Source of the DNA: Fulvivirga sp.
GTDB taxonomy: Bacteria > Bacteroidota > Bacteroidia > Cytophagales > Cyclobacteriaceae
Direction: 5' to 3'
NCBI GenBank assembly: GCA_028280565.1
Contig: JANQLQ010000269.1
Coordinates: 1-52,651 of the forward strand
DNA length: 52,651 nt
The position numbers and the translations under genes were made by a program. This document shows, in pieces, positions 34,365-42,693 of the stretch. Each line of letters starts with the position of its first letter. Position 1 is the first letter of the stretch. The notes beneath the pieces are model-generated. The model ran no database searches, was not told the DNA's origin, and worked only from the letters and a program-made list of their open reading frames with translations.

Positions 34365-34540
34365 TATACTTCCTTTTTATGAAATACCTTTCCGCCTTTG
34401 ACATACGGCCCTTTGGTCACGCTATATTACTCGCTTAACCCGTTGTGCCAAACTGTGCCTAGAGAACTTGTCGTAGGACTGCTGTGTCTAACCTATGACT
34501 AGGATGATATTTGCAAACACGACCAGCAAAAGATACTTTT
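34365..34540. other. Intergenic region with one degenerate repeat copy
   Basis: This spacer between the permease gene and the small plus-strand genes contains one repeat-family copy at 34470-34506 (GTCGTAGG ... CCTATGAC, then TAGGAT) with mismatches in its right arm. I see no gene. Confidence 0.45.
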
Positions 34541-34674
34541 ATGGAAATTTCAAAAGCCCAGCTTACGAATGTGAGTAGGATATTGTCGGTTGTGATAAAG
34601 AAGCCATTGACTGGTGCATGGCATTAAATGTTGGTCTTGAAGATTTACCTGTAACAATTGACGGAAAAGATTAA
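34541..34674 (+). pseudogene. Remnant of a small gene with a frameshift
   Basis: An ATG at 34541 opens MEISKAQLTNVSRI; in another frame the sequence DIVGCDKEAIDWCMALNVG... continues for 31 codons from 34579 to the stop at 34672-34674. The two halves read as one small protein interrupted by an indel near 34580. Its stop overlaps the next ATG as TAATG, the kind of junction used for coupled genes, which supports real ancestry. No family recognised. Confidence 0.35.
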
Positions 34675-35048
34675 TGATGGACGAAAGAGCGTTTAAGACA
34701 CTCATTGATTATTTGGAGAAAGTTCCATCTGTGCAGAAACCAATAGCATTTGGTGACGAAGCTGGGTTTTGGTGGATAAAGTTTTCACTCGATATAGAAA
34801 ATCAATTGGCTTGGAATGTTGTCCAGGAATTCGGACATGTGATGAACTATTTATCCTTAGATGAAAGGCTACCCACTGTATTCTATCCTGTTTCACCCCC
34901 ACCATACATGAATGGAGGACCCTATGATTTTCTTTCATGGGTGATAGAAACAAAAGACAAAGAATTTAAACCGGGAACGCTCATGAAGTGGCTTGAAGGA
35001 AGACTGCCTCGACCAGTTGATGATTTGGAACAGTGGAAGGAAGAATAG
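34674..35048 (+). CDS. Hypothetical protein (124 aa)
   Basis: A soluble, acidic protein without signal peptide or membrane helix. Tryptophans and prolines are abundant (GFWWIKF, YPVSPPPYMNGGPYDFLSWV, MKWLEGRLPRPVDD). The overall character (short, acidic, orphan, next to a decayed coupled gene) resembles polymorphic-toxin immunity proteins, but I recognise no family and this is only a suggestion. It starts at the TAATG junction with the preceding remnant. A GTTAGCG-containing segment follows 53 bases after its stop. Confidence 0.55.
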   Translation: MMDERAFKTLIDYLEKVPSVQKPIAFGDEAGFWWIKFSLDIENQLAWNVVQEFGHVMNYLSLDERLPTVFYPVSPPPYMNGGPYDFLSWVIETKDKEFKPGTLMKWLEGRLPRPVDDLEQWKEE

Positions 35049-35121
35049 AAATACTTTACAAAACTATACAGAAACGCATTAAAACATATTTCACACTGGG
35101 CGTTAGCGGTAAAACTAAACT

Positions 35122-35775
35122 ATGAAATCGATATTAATACTTCTGTTCTTGGTGCTACAGGGGGTGAGCCTGTTGGGCCAGCAAACTGACACTTTGTATT
35201 TTAAGGATAAATGGAAGTCAAAGGAAGCTTCTCAAAAAAAAGCCAAATATTTTGAAGTCCGGACGGTCATAGGAGGAGTAAAAAAACAAACTCTTTACAG
35301 TGTTCACGGAAAAGATATAATCTCACACCAAGAATATAAAGGGGATCTTCCGGCAGGGGTATGGACCGATAATCGGTACCAGGGCAGGACTAGAACCCTG
35401 GATTATAGTTTTGAGCTCAAGTATTCAGACACAAAGATCAAGGGAGGAATTTATCCTGGACAGGAAAACAACACGAATATAGAGAAAGCAACATTTCCTG
35501 GCGGAGCAGAAGCTTTTTATCAATATGTCGGAAAAACAATGCGATACCCCGCGTATGCGAGGAGAAACGGAATTCAAGGCAAAGTTCATATACATATCAA
35601 AGTAACCAAAGATGGAAATGTGCAATTCTTGTCAATTTACAAGGGAGTGAATAAATTCTTAGATCAAGAGGCTGCCAGGGTTCTTGTGCAATCTCCCGAC
35701 TGGATTCCTGCTAGGAATAATGGTGAACCCATAGACAGTTACTATATAATTCCTTTAACGTTCAAACTGGCATAA
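35122..35775 (+). CDS. Periplasmic protein with TonB C-terminal domain
   Basis: The 217-residue protein starts with a cleavable-looking signal peptide (SILILLFLVLQGVSLLGQQ) rather than the usual TonB membrane anchor. Residues ~115-217 form a TonB_C domain: FPGGAEAFYQYVGKTMRYP, ARRNGIQGKVHIHIKVTKDG, then L-D-Q-E-A-A-R-V-L and W-I-P-A-R-N-N-G-E-P-I-D-S-Y-Y-I-I-P-L-T-F. Without Pro-rich linker or anchor it probably does not energise receptors itself; it may bind TonB boxes or act as a secreted accessory. No exbB/exbD nearby. It is flanked by GTTAGCG upstream and CGCTAAC downstream. Confidence 0.85.
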   Translation: MKSILILLFLVLQGVSLLGQQTDTLYFKDKWKSKEASQKKAKYFEVRTVIGGVKKQTLYSVHGKDIISHQEYKGDLPAGVWTDNRYQGRTRTLDYSFELKYSDTKIKGGIYPGQENNTNIEKATFPGGAEAFYQYVGKTMRYPAYARRNGIQGKVHIHIKVTKDGNVQFLSIYKGVNKFLDQEAARVLVQSPDWIPARNNGEPIDSYYIIPLTFKLA

Positions 35776-35802
35776 ATAAATATCGCTAACATTGCCACCT
35801 TG

Positions 35803-36187
35803 CCGTAGGTTGGGCGTAGCGGTCTTAGGACCAGGCCAAGGGCACGGAATAGATTAGCTTTAAGTTATGCACTGGTCGTAGGTTGAGCGCAGCGTTCCTA
35901 CGACCCAAACCTGTGGAGAGCGTCCGCTCGATCTTTCTCGTTAATGCCGCCTTTTCAAAAAGAATTGGATCATTCTTCGAGCAACGGGTGTACTAATAGA
36001 AAAACTGTTGCTATGAACTTGGAACCGGAGTATTGATTTTGAATTTGTATAGTGTACTCCTTGGTTTTAAGTCTACGTTCCAAGTCCATTACCGAGCGGA
36101 CGCTCTCCCTATTGTTAAGTCGTAGGACCGCTACGCTTAACCTACAACTAGGGTAGAGGACCGCTACGCTCAACCTACGACTAGGGT
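35803..36187. repeat. Cluster of four palindromic repeat copies
   Basis: Two minus-orientation copies (35803-35833 and 35872-35931, the latter with GTCGTAGG/CCTACGAC arms and a GAGAGCGTCCGCTCG tail) and two plus-orientation copies (36085-36150 with CGAGCGGACGCTCTC and GTCGTAGG, and 36154-36187) surround a ~150-base centre. The centre carries TTTTAAGT...CCAAG...CCATT, also present at the matching place in the 31563-31866 element, so the two elements share more than their palindromes. This fills the gap between the TonB-C gene and the phosphatase gene. Confidence 0.7.
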
Positions 36188-36222
36188 AGTGAAGAACGAT
36201 CCAATAGCAATGCAACTGGGCA

Positions 36223-37623
36223 TCATTCCCGCAGGCCTCTTTTTTTCATATATTCAAGGGCTCGTTTTTTGAAGGTACTCTTGTATTCTTGGCTGGTATC
36301 TATGTCCGCCCCGTAGGTAGCACGGGGGAAATCCAAGCGTTCTTCCGTGCGCTCAAGGGGGATTTCGCGGAATAGCTTGGAACCATTCGGCTTTTTTCGC
36401 AACTCTATTTGGTCATATAATGTGCCGTTTACCAGGTAAGTTTCTACCGTTAACCGGTCACCGGCTACCTCTACGTTATGGTAAAGCTGTACGTTGATGG
36501 CTGTTCTTTCTATCCATCCCGCAAAGTTGGTGTCGTACATTTTAGGCCCACTGTTAGATACGTAATATACCGGGCCTTGGTGTTCTGCCTGGCCTACCTC
36601 TTCAAAAGCTCTTCCCCTGGCAAAGGAGTGATGATGTCCTTGTAACACTAGGTCTACTTTGTATTTATCGTATAGGGGTTGCAGGTATTCGGCTATGCTG
36701 TAGCCTTTGCGATTTCCCCGGCTGGAGTAGATGGGATGGTGGTGGCTCACGATGGTCCACTTTTGTGGGTTATTGGCGAGCAGCTTTTCGAGCCAGTCCG
36801 CCTGCCGCTGGCTGTGGTCTTCGCTAATGAGCATATCCCTCGAATCCAATACGATGAACCTTACGTTTTTGTAGTCGAAGTAATACGCCGTTTCCCCAAG
36901 CCCCGGGGGGCCATTGAGAGGAAGGGTAAAGGTATGACGCCAATATTCGGATAACCTTGTGCCGTCTTGAGAGGATGGATCACGCACGTACTCATGGTTA
37001 CCGGCTACCAATACTTGTGGAACGGAAGCCATAATCCAACCCCCGGCTTCAAACCATTCCCCCCACTCCCCGGGGTTGTCCGCATGGTCCACCATATCAC
37101 CTAGGTGGAGCACGAAACTAGCTTGAGGATGCTGCGTGTAAGCTTGCCGTATTGTGCGTGCCCATAACGATCGCATATCATTTTGCGCGTCCCCAAGGTA
37201 GAGGAAGTTGAAGCCTAGTGCCTGCCGGTCGATAGTCTTGAACTGGAACCATTCACTCCAATGACCCTCTACACCTACCCGGTAGGCATAAACCGTATTG
37301 GGATCCAAATCGACCAGGTGCGTAGAATGGAAGTGAGCCGTTTTTCCTCCTGCCGTAGCCTTAACGGTACGCCCGTATGTAGAGGTAGCCCTGGCCGGTA
37401 AATCGGAAGAAGCATCCGATATCAGCCATTGGACTTGGGCTTGGAGTATGGTGGTGTCCGTCCACCAGGTGATGGTCCTGCTGGTTGCAGGGTCTTTTTC
37501 CCAACTTAAAATGATACGACCGGGATTTTTCGCAGGGTGATAATCCCGGTCTTGCGCCGTGGTAATTTGAAAGACCAAGCATAAAAGGACAATACTGGCC
37601 TTATAATTTTTAGGTAGCCTCAT
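36223..37623 (-). CDS. Purple-acid-phosphatase-like metallophosphoesterase
   Basis: From ATG 37623 the protein is 466 residues with a signal peptide (ASIVLLCLVFQITTAQ). An N-terminal fibronectin-III/PAP_N-like domain (~30-135) includes RTITWWTDT and LDPNTVYAYRVG. The phosphoesterase domain follows with metal-binding blocks FLYLGDAQND, LHLGDMVDHAD, VAGNHEY, VSHHHPIYS and LQGHHHSFARG, and a PAP-type C-terminus. It hydrolyses phosphate esters in the periplasm or outside; substrate unknown. It lies 139 bases downstream of the symporter gene on the same strand, so it may be part of the GH28-symporter operon or have its own promoter. Confidence 0.9.
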   Translation of the reverse strand: MRLPKNYKASIVLLCLVFQITTAQDRDYHPAKNPGRIILSWEKDPATSRTITWWTDTTILQAQVQWLISDASSDLPARATSTYGRTVKATAGGKTAHFHSTHLVDLDPNTVYAYRVGVEGHWSEWFQFKTIDRQALGFNFLYLGDAQNDMRSLWARTIRQAYTQHPQASFVLHLGDMVDHADNPGEWGEWFEAGGWIMASVPQVLVAGNHEYVRDPSSQDGTRLSEYWRHTFTLPLNGPPGLGETAYYFDYKNVRFIVLDSRDMLISEDHSQRQADWLEKLLANNPQKWTIVSHHHPIYSSRGNRKGYSIAEYLQPLYDKYKVDLVLQGHHHSFARGRAFEEVGQAEHQGPVYYVSNSGPKMYDTNFAGWIERTAINVQLYHNVEVAGDRLTVETYLVNGTLYDQIELRKKPNGSKLFREIPLERTEERLDFPRATYGADIDTSQEYKSTFKKRALEYMKKRGLRE

Positions 37624-37761
37624 GTAAATCGGTTGGATGGTTGAAATCAATGTTATTTCCTGTCATTTTTTAGTATAATTTTTGCCGTGTCATTGGGGAA
37701 ATAAAGACTTAGTCATTTAATAACCAAGTCACCCAATTACTCAAAACCCCACCTTTCTCCA

Positions 37762-39951
37762 TTACCCGCCCAGGTTGACGACTACATAGAGGATGCCTAG
37801 GATAACCAGTACTATCCCCCAAGAAATGCCGAACCCAAGCCAGTCCTTTTTCTCCCATCGGTAGAATTCCCACTGGGAGTTTGGAAAAACAAGTACGCTT
37901 TGGGTAGTGGAAGGATTACGCAATCTCCTTTCCAAGTCGTCCTGGTCCGCTTTCCTGCCTAAGGGATTCACTTTGGTACGCATTTTATTGTAAAAGATCT
38001 CCAGGCGTTCTTCACTGCCCGGGGTAGTCAGTAAGGCTACGATGACCAATACCACAAAAGGGAAGGCCAGGCGGATCGAGAGGCGTATGCTTTCGTTTAA
38101 AGCATAGTCGTTCTTGGACAGGTCGAATCCCAGTTTATCCAGTAGGATCAATTCCAGGTACAAGTATCCTTCACCCTGCATTATACCTGCTTCAGCGGGG
38201 GCAATACCTTTCGACCAAAAAATTGATTTTTGCGGTAAAGTGAAAGACTTTTGAATTTTTTGTCCGGGCGTTATAGCTTTTGGCTTTTCACCTAGGGCGT
38301 TGCCCAGGGCATTTGCGCGTTCCCATTCTAATAGCTGCCGGTTGCGATTTTCAACATCAATTTCCTTGGCGATGTACTCTCTCTCAATGGGGGCGGGACT
38401 GGTTTGTTTAAGCAAGTAGGGGGTAGTTTTTAATCCCGGTGCCAATAAAGGGAGTAGGGTAGGGATAAAGTAAAAGAAGGCAAATGTACTAAGAATAGAG
38501 GCCCAGGCGCCAGTGGCATTGGCCCTGCGCCATTTTAAACCTAACCAGAAAGCGGCGGCAAAGATCACGAAAAACTCCCATACAAACTTTATGACCTGTA
38601 ATAGCCCGTCAAATTGTGTGCTGATAAGCGCAGCGCCGGCAAGGTAAACTGCCCCGGCAATTCTCCCCACCCATAGGTAATGTTTCCCGGGCTTTGCGGG
38701 ATGAAAAGGTTGGTACAAGTTCCTTACGATCAGCCCGGAAACAGTAAGTGTCAAGGTGTCGGCTGTAGACATCAGCGCGGCCATCATACTCGCTAGCATC
38801 AGGCCGACCAACCCTATACCCAGCGGGCCTAGCAATTCACGAGTAGCGTGACCCCAGACTAGGTCCGGGTCGGTAAGTGTGCCCATATAAAGGAGGATAG
38901 CCGCCAGCCCTAAAACGCCCCATAGGATGGTGACTAGTCTTTTCATGAATGTGCCAGTAACAAAGCCGAAGCGGGCGGCACTTTCATCTTTGGCGGCACC
39001 AGCAGTTACCAGTTGGTTGGGTTGTGTCACTACCGTAACGATAGAAACGATGCCTGCAACAAGGATAAAATACCATGTAAAGTCTATCACTGTAGGAGAG
39101 CCAAAGATCTCGAAAAAATTACCCGGCAGCCGCTCGTGGAGGTGGGTTAGCGCTTGCATGCTGCCCGATCCGCCAAAAAGCTGGTTAATATTGGCCCAGG
39201 CAAAGGGGATCAGCATAAAAGAAAGTAATATGATAAATATTCCTTGCAACATATCCGTGTAGAAGGCCGCTTCTAACCCCCCTAGCGAGGTGTAGACGAC
39301 AACGACCAGGCAAATGCCCCATACCAGCAGGGGTACGTTAACGGACGAGAATATACTGCGGGGGCGGAGCCTCCTCAGCGTGGCTAATTCTTCCTTTTCC
39401 GGGCCTGTCAAATGGTCAAAATCTGTGTTTTCTAACCGGTAGAGTTTTTCGGCCAGTTTTTTTTCATTTTGTTCATCGATCGTGAGCTGCTGGGGTGTTT
39501 TGGCCGTGGCGGCTATGATCGTTTTAGTGACGGCAACATAGCCCATAGAAAGCAGTCCCATCATACCGATTGTGGCCACTAAAGCGTAAGTAGCGGCCAT
39601 TTTCTTAGAGCCGTAGCGCTCCAGGTAAAAATCACCCATGGTGATGATCCTTAAGCGCCGCAGCCATGGGGCAGTGATCCAAAAAAGCGGTGTGGCAAAG
39701 AGCATTAACAAGGAGCTCCAGATGCCACTGGCGCCATTATTATAGGTGGTGGTGGCTACGCCGGCCGGGCCGTCGGCAGAGGTAGCTTGGCCGAAGCTGG
39801 CAAAGGTCGATACCAGCTTCCCGAACTTTCTGCCCCCCAGGAAAAAATCTTCTTCGCTCTTGATCCCGAGGCTGGCTTTGATCCCGATGATCACAATTAC
39901 AGCAAAGTAGAGGATAATGACGATAATATCAGGGATGGACAGGCCGAACAT
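37762..39951 (-). CDS. Sodium:solute symporter (SSS family), enlarged
   Basis: The 729-residue integral protein belongs to the SSS family: IPDIIVIILYFAVIVIIGI as first helix, GGRKFGKLVSTFASFGQATSADGPAGV (Na+-site region of helix 1-2) and the LMLASMMAALMSTADTLTLTVS motif of helix 8. Two features make it longer than usual (~500): a charged loop near 155-195 and a long soluble insertion (~535-620) before extra C-terminal helices. Its ATG shares a base with the GH28 stop (TGATG), so uptake and cytosolic hydrolysis are co-translated. Substrate is probably a uronide or short oligosaccharide (inference from the neighbour). Confidence 0.9.
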   Translation of the reverse strand: MFGLSIPDIIVIILYFAVIVIIGIKASLGIKSEEDFFLGGRKFGKLVSTFASFGQATSADGPAGVATTTYNNGASGIWSSLLMLFATPLFWITAPWLRRLRIITMGDFYLERYGSKKMAATYALVATIGMMGLLSMGYVAVTKTIIAATAKTPQQLTIDEQNEKKLAEKLYRLENTDFDHLTGPEKEELATLRRLRPRSIFSSVNVPLLVWGICLVVVVYTSLGGLEAAFYTDMLQGIFIILLSFMLIPFAWANINQLFGGSGSMQALTHLHERLPGNFFEIFGSPTVIDFTWYFILVAGIVSIVTVVTQPNQLVTAGAAKDESAARFGFVTGTFMKRLVTILWGVLGLAAILLYMGTLTDPDLVWGHATRELLGPLGIGLVGLMLASMMAALMSTADTLTLTVSGLIVRNLYQPFHPAKPGKHYLWVGRIAGAVYLAGAALISTQFDGLLQVIKFVWEFFVIFAAAFWLGLKWRRANATGAWASILSTFAFFYFIPTLLPLLAPGLKTTPYLLKQTSPAPIEREYIAKEIDVENRNRQLLEWERANALGNALGEKPKAITPGQKIQKSFTLPQKSIFWSKGIAPAEAGIMQGEGYLYLELILLDKLGFDLSKNDYALNESIRLSIRLAFPFVVLVIVALLTTPGSEERLEIFYNKMRTKVNPLGRKADQDDLERRLRNPSTTQSVLVFPNSQWEFYRWEKKDWLGFGISWGIVLVILGILYVVVNLGG

Positions 39952-41372
39952 CAGTTATTTCCTGTCGTTTTTTGTAGTACTCGATCTGCATCATATATTT
40001 CTACGGCCGCCCTATCGTCAAAGGCCGCCTCCCCCTCGAAATTTTCCAGGGTCAACCCTTTTACATTCCTGGCCATCAGCGCGTTTTGGTAGTAGCTTGG
40101 TCTGTTATCGCCCCATTTGACGGAGCAGTTACTCACAGAAACCTCGCTGGCATTTTCAAAATAAAACCCCGAGGTATGTCCTTTGATCATCCCCTCTCCT
40201 GCACAGGGACGGCAATCGTACATTCCGCCAGGGTATGCAGTGGACTTGTTGATCTCCAAGTCAACGTCGTTGAATCTTAAGCCGGAGATATTCCCCGGGT
40301 ATTCGGCCCCTACGAATATCCCGTTCTCACTTTTGCAACGGATATTGCTAAAGGTTATATTCTTGACTTGTCCTACTTTGCCTGCGCGCTCACCTTCGGG
40401 GAATCTCCACCCCCCATCTTTGTGATCATCCGCAGACCGTGGGTAGGCAGTCACATAAATAGGCTCAGCTTTGCCCCACCAGGTATCGGAGAATAGGCGG
40501 CACTCTATGATCAAGTTTGAAAATAGGATGTCAGATACACTGCCCTCATCACGGTGCTGTATGCCTACGCCCCTGTTGCTATTCCTGATGATACAATTGG
40601 TGAAGGTCACATGGCTGATCCTGTCTACGTTTTCAGAGCCTATTTTTATAGAACACGATGTGGAGGTCAGGGTGCATCCTGTGACGGTGATGTTCTCGCA
40701 GGGGCCAAATTCGGCATATTCCCTCCTGTTTTTGAAACAGATACAATCATCACCCGATTCTATATGGCAATTGCTGATGCGAACATTCTTACTATGATCA
40801 AGATCGATACCATCGCCATTTCTTACCTTTAAGCTGTTCAGGATGGTGACATCGGAGATCGTTACGTTATCACATCCTACCAGGTGAAGCCCCCAGTAGG
40901 CGGCGTTGGCAAAAGTAATATCTCTTATCCTGAAGTTTTTAGCGCCTATTATTGTTAATATGTGAGGCCTTGGATCCACTATATCAAAAGGTTTTAACGC
41001 AAAAGAGTCGTCTAGCTCCTGCCCCATGAAAGCAGTGCCGTTCCCATCGATTATACCTCCCCCGGCGATGGTGACCATTTCAAGCCCTTCTCCACCGATC
41101 CAAATGGTTCCTTCCCCTTTGTTCTCTCGGAAGGCACTTTCAATATAAACGGTTTCATCGGGATTAGCCAGTAGTCTTGCCCCGGTTTGCACATGGAACT
41201 CTACATTTGATCTCAGTTTGAACGGGCCAGATAAGAATGTTTTGCCCGGTGGAACCATTACAACCCCTCCTCCAGCGCCGTTGCATGCATTAATAGCGGC
41301 TTGAATGGCCCGGGCGTCATCTGTTTTTCCATCACCTTTCGCCCCAAAGTCTTGTATATCAAAGTAATTCAT
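39951..41372 (-). CDS. Glycoside hydrolase family 28 (polygalacturonase-like), no signal peptide
   Basis: The 473-residue right-handed beta-helix starts MNYFDIQDFGAKGDGKTDD, the classic GH28 N-terminus, with no signal peptide, so it should be cytosolic. NGDGIDLD (motif I) and SGDDCICFK (motif II) supply the three catalytic Asp. The GHG His motif is replaced by STSCSIKIGSE, and the RIK motif by NRGVGIQ. Such changes occur in subgroups acting on modified or small substrates; activity is not assured. It is co-translated with the Na+ symporter. ATG 41372 is chosen because homology begins there; an upstream GTG would read through the regulatory 15-mer. The GntR gene is divergent. Confidence 0.9.
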   Translation of the reverse strand: MNYFDIQDFGAKGDGKTDDARAIQAAINACNGAGGGVVMVPPGKTFLSGPFKLRSNVEFHVQTGARLLANPDETVYIESAFRENKGEGTIWIGGEGLEMVTIAGGGIIDGNGTAFMGQELDDSFALKPFDIVDPRPHILTIIGAKNFRIRDITFANAAYWGLHLVGCDNVTISDVTILNSLKVRNGDGIDLDHSKNVRISNCHIESGDDCICFKNRREYAEFGPCENITVTGCTLTSTSCSIKIGSENVDRISHVTFTNCIIRNSNRGVGIQHRDEGSVSDILFSNLIIECRLFSDTWWGKAEPIYVTAYPRSADDHKDGGWRFPEGERAGKVGQVKNITFSNIRCKSENGIFVGAEYPGNISGLRFNDVDLEINKSTAYPGGMYDCRPCAGEGMIKGHTSGFYFENASEVSVSNCSVKWGDNRPSYYQNALMARNVKGLTLENFEGEAAFDDRAAVEIYDADRVLQKTTGNN

Positions 41373-41385
41373 CTTATTTATGTAG

Positions 41386-41400
41386 TACATATATACATAT
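41386..41400 (-). promoter_or_regulatory. 15-mer TACATATATACATAT upstream of GH28
   Basis: TACATATATACATAT (TACATAT repeated with one base between) begins 14 bases before the GH28 ATG, and nnCAAT follows it. The identical 15-mer, also followed by nnCAAT, lies upstream of susC at 52118-52132. The divergent GntR-type gene starts 96 bases away, so this is a likely operator for it (inference). Confidence 0.5.
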
Positions 41401-41444
41401 ACCAATATACTAAAACCCCAAAATATATTGTTAGTGATATGTGT

Positions 41445-41452
41445 TATTTTTG
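41445..41452 (+). promoter_or_regulatory. -7 box upstream of the GntR gene
   Basis: TATTTTTG matches TAnnTTTG exactly, 43 bases before the GTG start. No TTG at 19-21 bases upstream; one lies at 14. Confidence 0.4.
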
Positions 41453-41495
41453 AACAATCCTTTGGAAGAACACATTTACAAAAAATTACCGGGAA

Positions 41496-42197
41496 GTGAT
41501 AAAGAATACGAAGCCCCTACAACCCATCAAATCGAGGTCATTAGCGGATCAAGTGGAATCAAGCTTGATGGAATATTTAAAACAGAATAAATTTTCAGCG
41601 GGTGATCCTTTGCCAAAAGAAACGGAGCTAGCGGAATATTTAGGGGTAAGCAGGAACATTGTCAGGGAAGCGCTAAGCCGGTTAAGAATGTTGGGCATCG
41701 TGGAGTCCAAGAAGCGCAAGGGTATGATCCTGACCGAGCCCGACTTGTTAAGCGGGGTAGAGAGGGTCTTAGACCCTGATATTTTGGGCGACGAGGCCAT
41801 GAAAAACCTATTTGAACTACGACTGGTCCTAGAGGTGGGAATGGGTGACTTGATCTTTGCGCGTTTGAAGGAAGAGGATATTGACAAGTTAGAAAATATA
41901 GCCCAGCGGGAGGCAAAAGACCCAAGAACCACTTCTTTGAAAGTCCGGCTGTCATACGAAATAGAGTTTCATTCTAGGCTGTACGAGATGTCAGGGAACG
42001 AGACGTTAAAGCGCTTCCAGCAGATGTTGCTCCCGGTATTTAACTATATGATGGAGGTAGAGGCTAAGCTGGAAAAAAAACCGGAAAAGGGTAATATCGA
42101 TCATTTTGACTTGATAGAAACGCTGAAGACGGGTACACCTACGCAATTCAGGGAGAATATGCGTGAACATCTTACCCCGCATTATAAGCGGCTTTAG
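41496..42197 (+). CDS. GntR-family regulator (FadR/FCD subfamily)
   Basis: The 233-residue protein has an N-terminal winged HTH (residues ~12-75; DPLPKETELAEYLGVSRNIVREALSRL is the GntR signature region) and a C-terminal FCD helical domain (~95-225) with the usual acidic/His metal-ligand positions (FELRLVLEVG, IEFHSRLYEMSGN, H near residue 205 and 226). FCD regulators often sense uronates or short organic acids. It is divergent from the GH28-symporter operon and close to a SusCD locus, both preceded by the same 15-mer. Translation starts at GTG, as no ATG precedes the HTH in frame. Confidence 0.92.
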   Translation: MIKNTKPLQPIKSRSLADQVESSLMEYLKQNKFSAGDPLPKETELAEYLGVSRNIVREALSRLRMLGIVESKKRKGMILTEPDLLSGVERVLDPDILGDEAMKNLFELRLVLEVGMGDLIFARLKEEDIDKLENIAQREAKDPRTTSLKVRLSYEIEFHSRLYEMSGNETLKRFQQMLLPVFNYMMEVEAKLEKKPEKGNIDHFDLIETLKTGTPTQFRENMREHLTPHYKRL

Positions 42198-42693
42198 GTG
42201 GTTGTGAGTATCTTTCGATAATGTGTTTTTTAACCGCGGAGGAAACGGAGAAAACCGCTGAGGGCCCCGGAGATTGCCTTTTGCCTGGTTCTATTTTACC
42301 AGGTGCAATTACCTGGTAAATAGGGGTTTGCCGGTAAAGGAACTATTGAGATATCCTCATCAAAAAACGAAAAAACCTTCTTTATCTTCATTCCTTGCGG
42401 GGTAAGCTATGCGCGAGAGCAGGAACCTGCTGTGTTGTTGAACGTGAACCTTATTTTTAGTGTACTGGATTTTCGTTTCGCGACTTCGCAGATTCCTTGT
42501 CACGCCTAGCCCAACGCACAGGCTGCAAGGAATGACGATGGTAGAAAGTAAGGAATGACGTTTCTATGTATGTATTTCTCGTTTCTATTGAGTGAATTGA
42601 GAGTTGCCCTTCAATTCTTGTTGTGAAGCCAGTTATTTGCGTATAATCTATCAAACTAGTCACATTAGCCTTATCACCTAAAAATTTGCTAAA
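42198..42693. other. Noncoding spacer with hairpin repeats
   Basis: No gene is supported. 42492-42543 is a hairpin: ATTCCTTG ... CAAGGAAT with inner AGCC/GGCT, followed by GACG. The phrase AAGGAATGACG recurs at 42549, and ATTCCTTGCGGGG is at 42389, so this is a small local repeat. The AACCGCGGAGGAAACGGAG stretch at 42232 resembles common intergenic hairpin sequences. The GntR gene and the GH92 gene converge here. Confidence 0.45.

Noticed and set aside
35970-36215. An 81-residue minus-strand ORF
   Set aside because: Most of it is translation of repeat copies (RRLSVAVL repeated); not a real protein.
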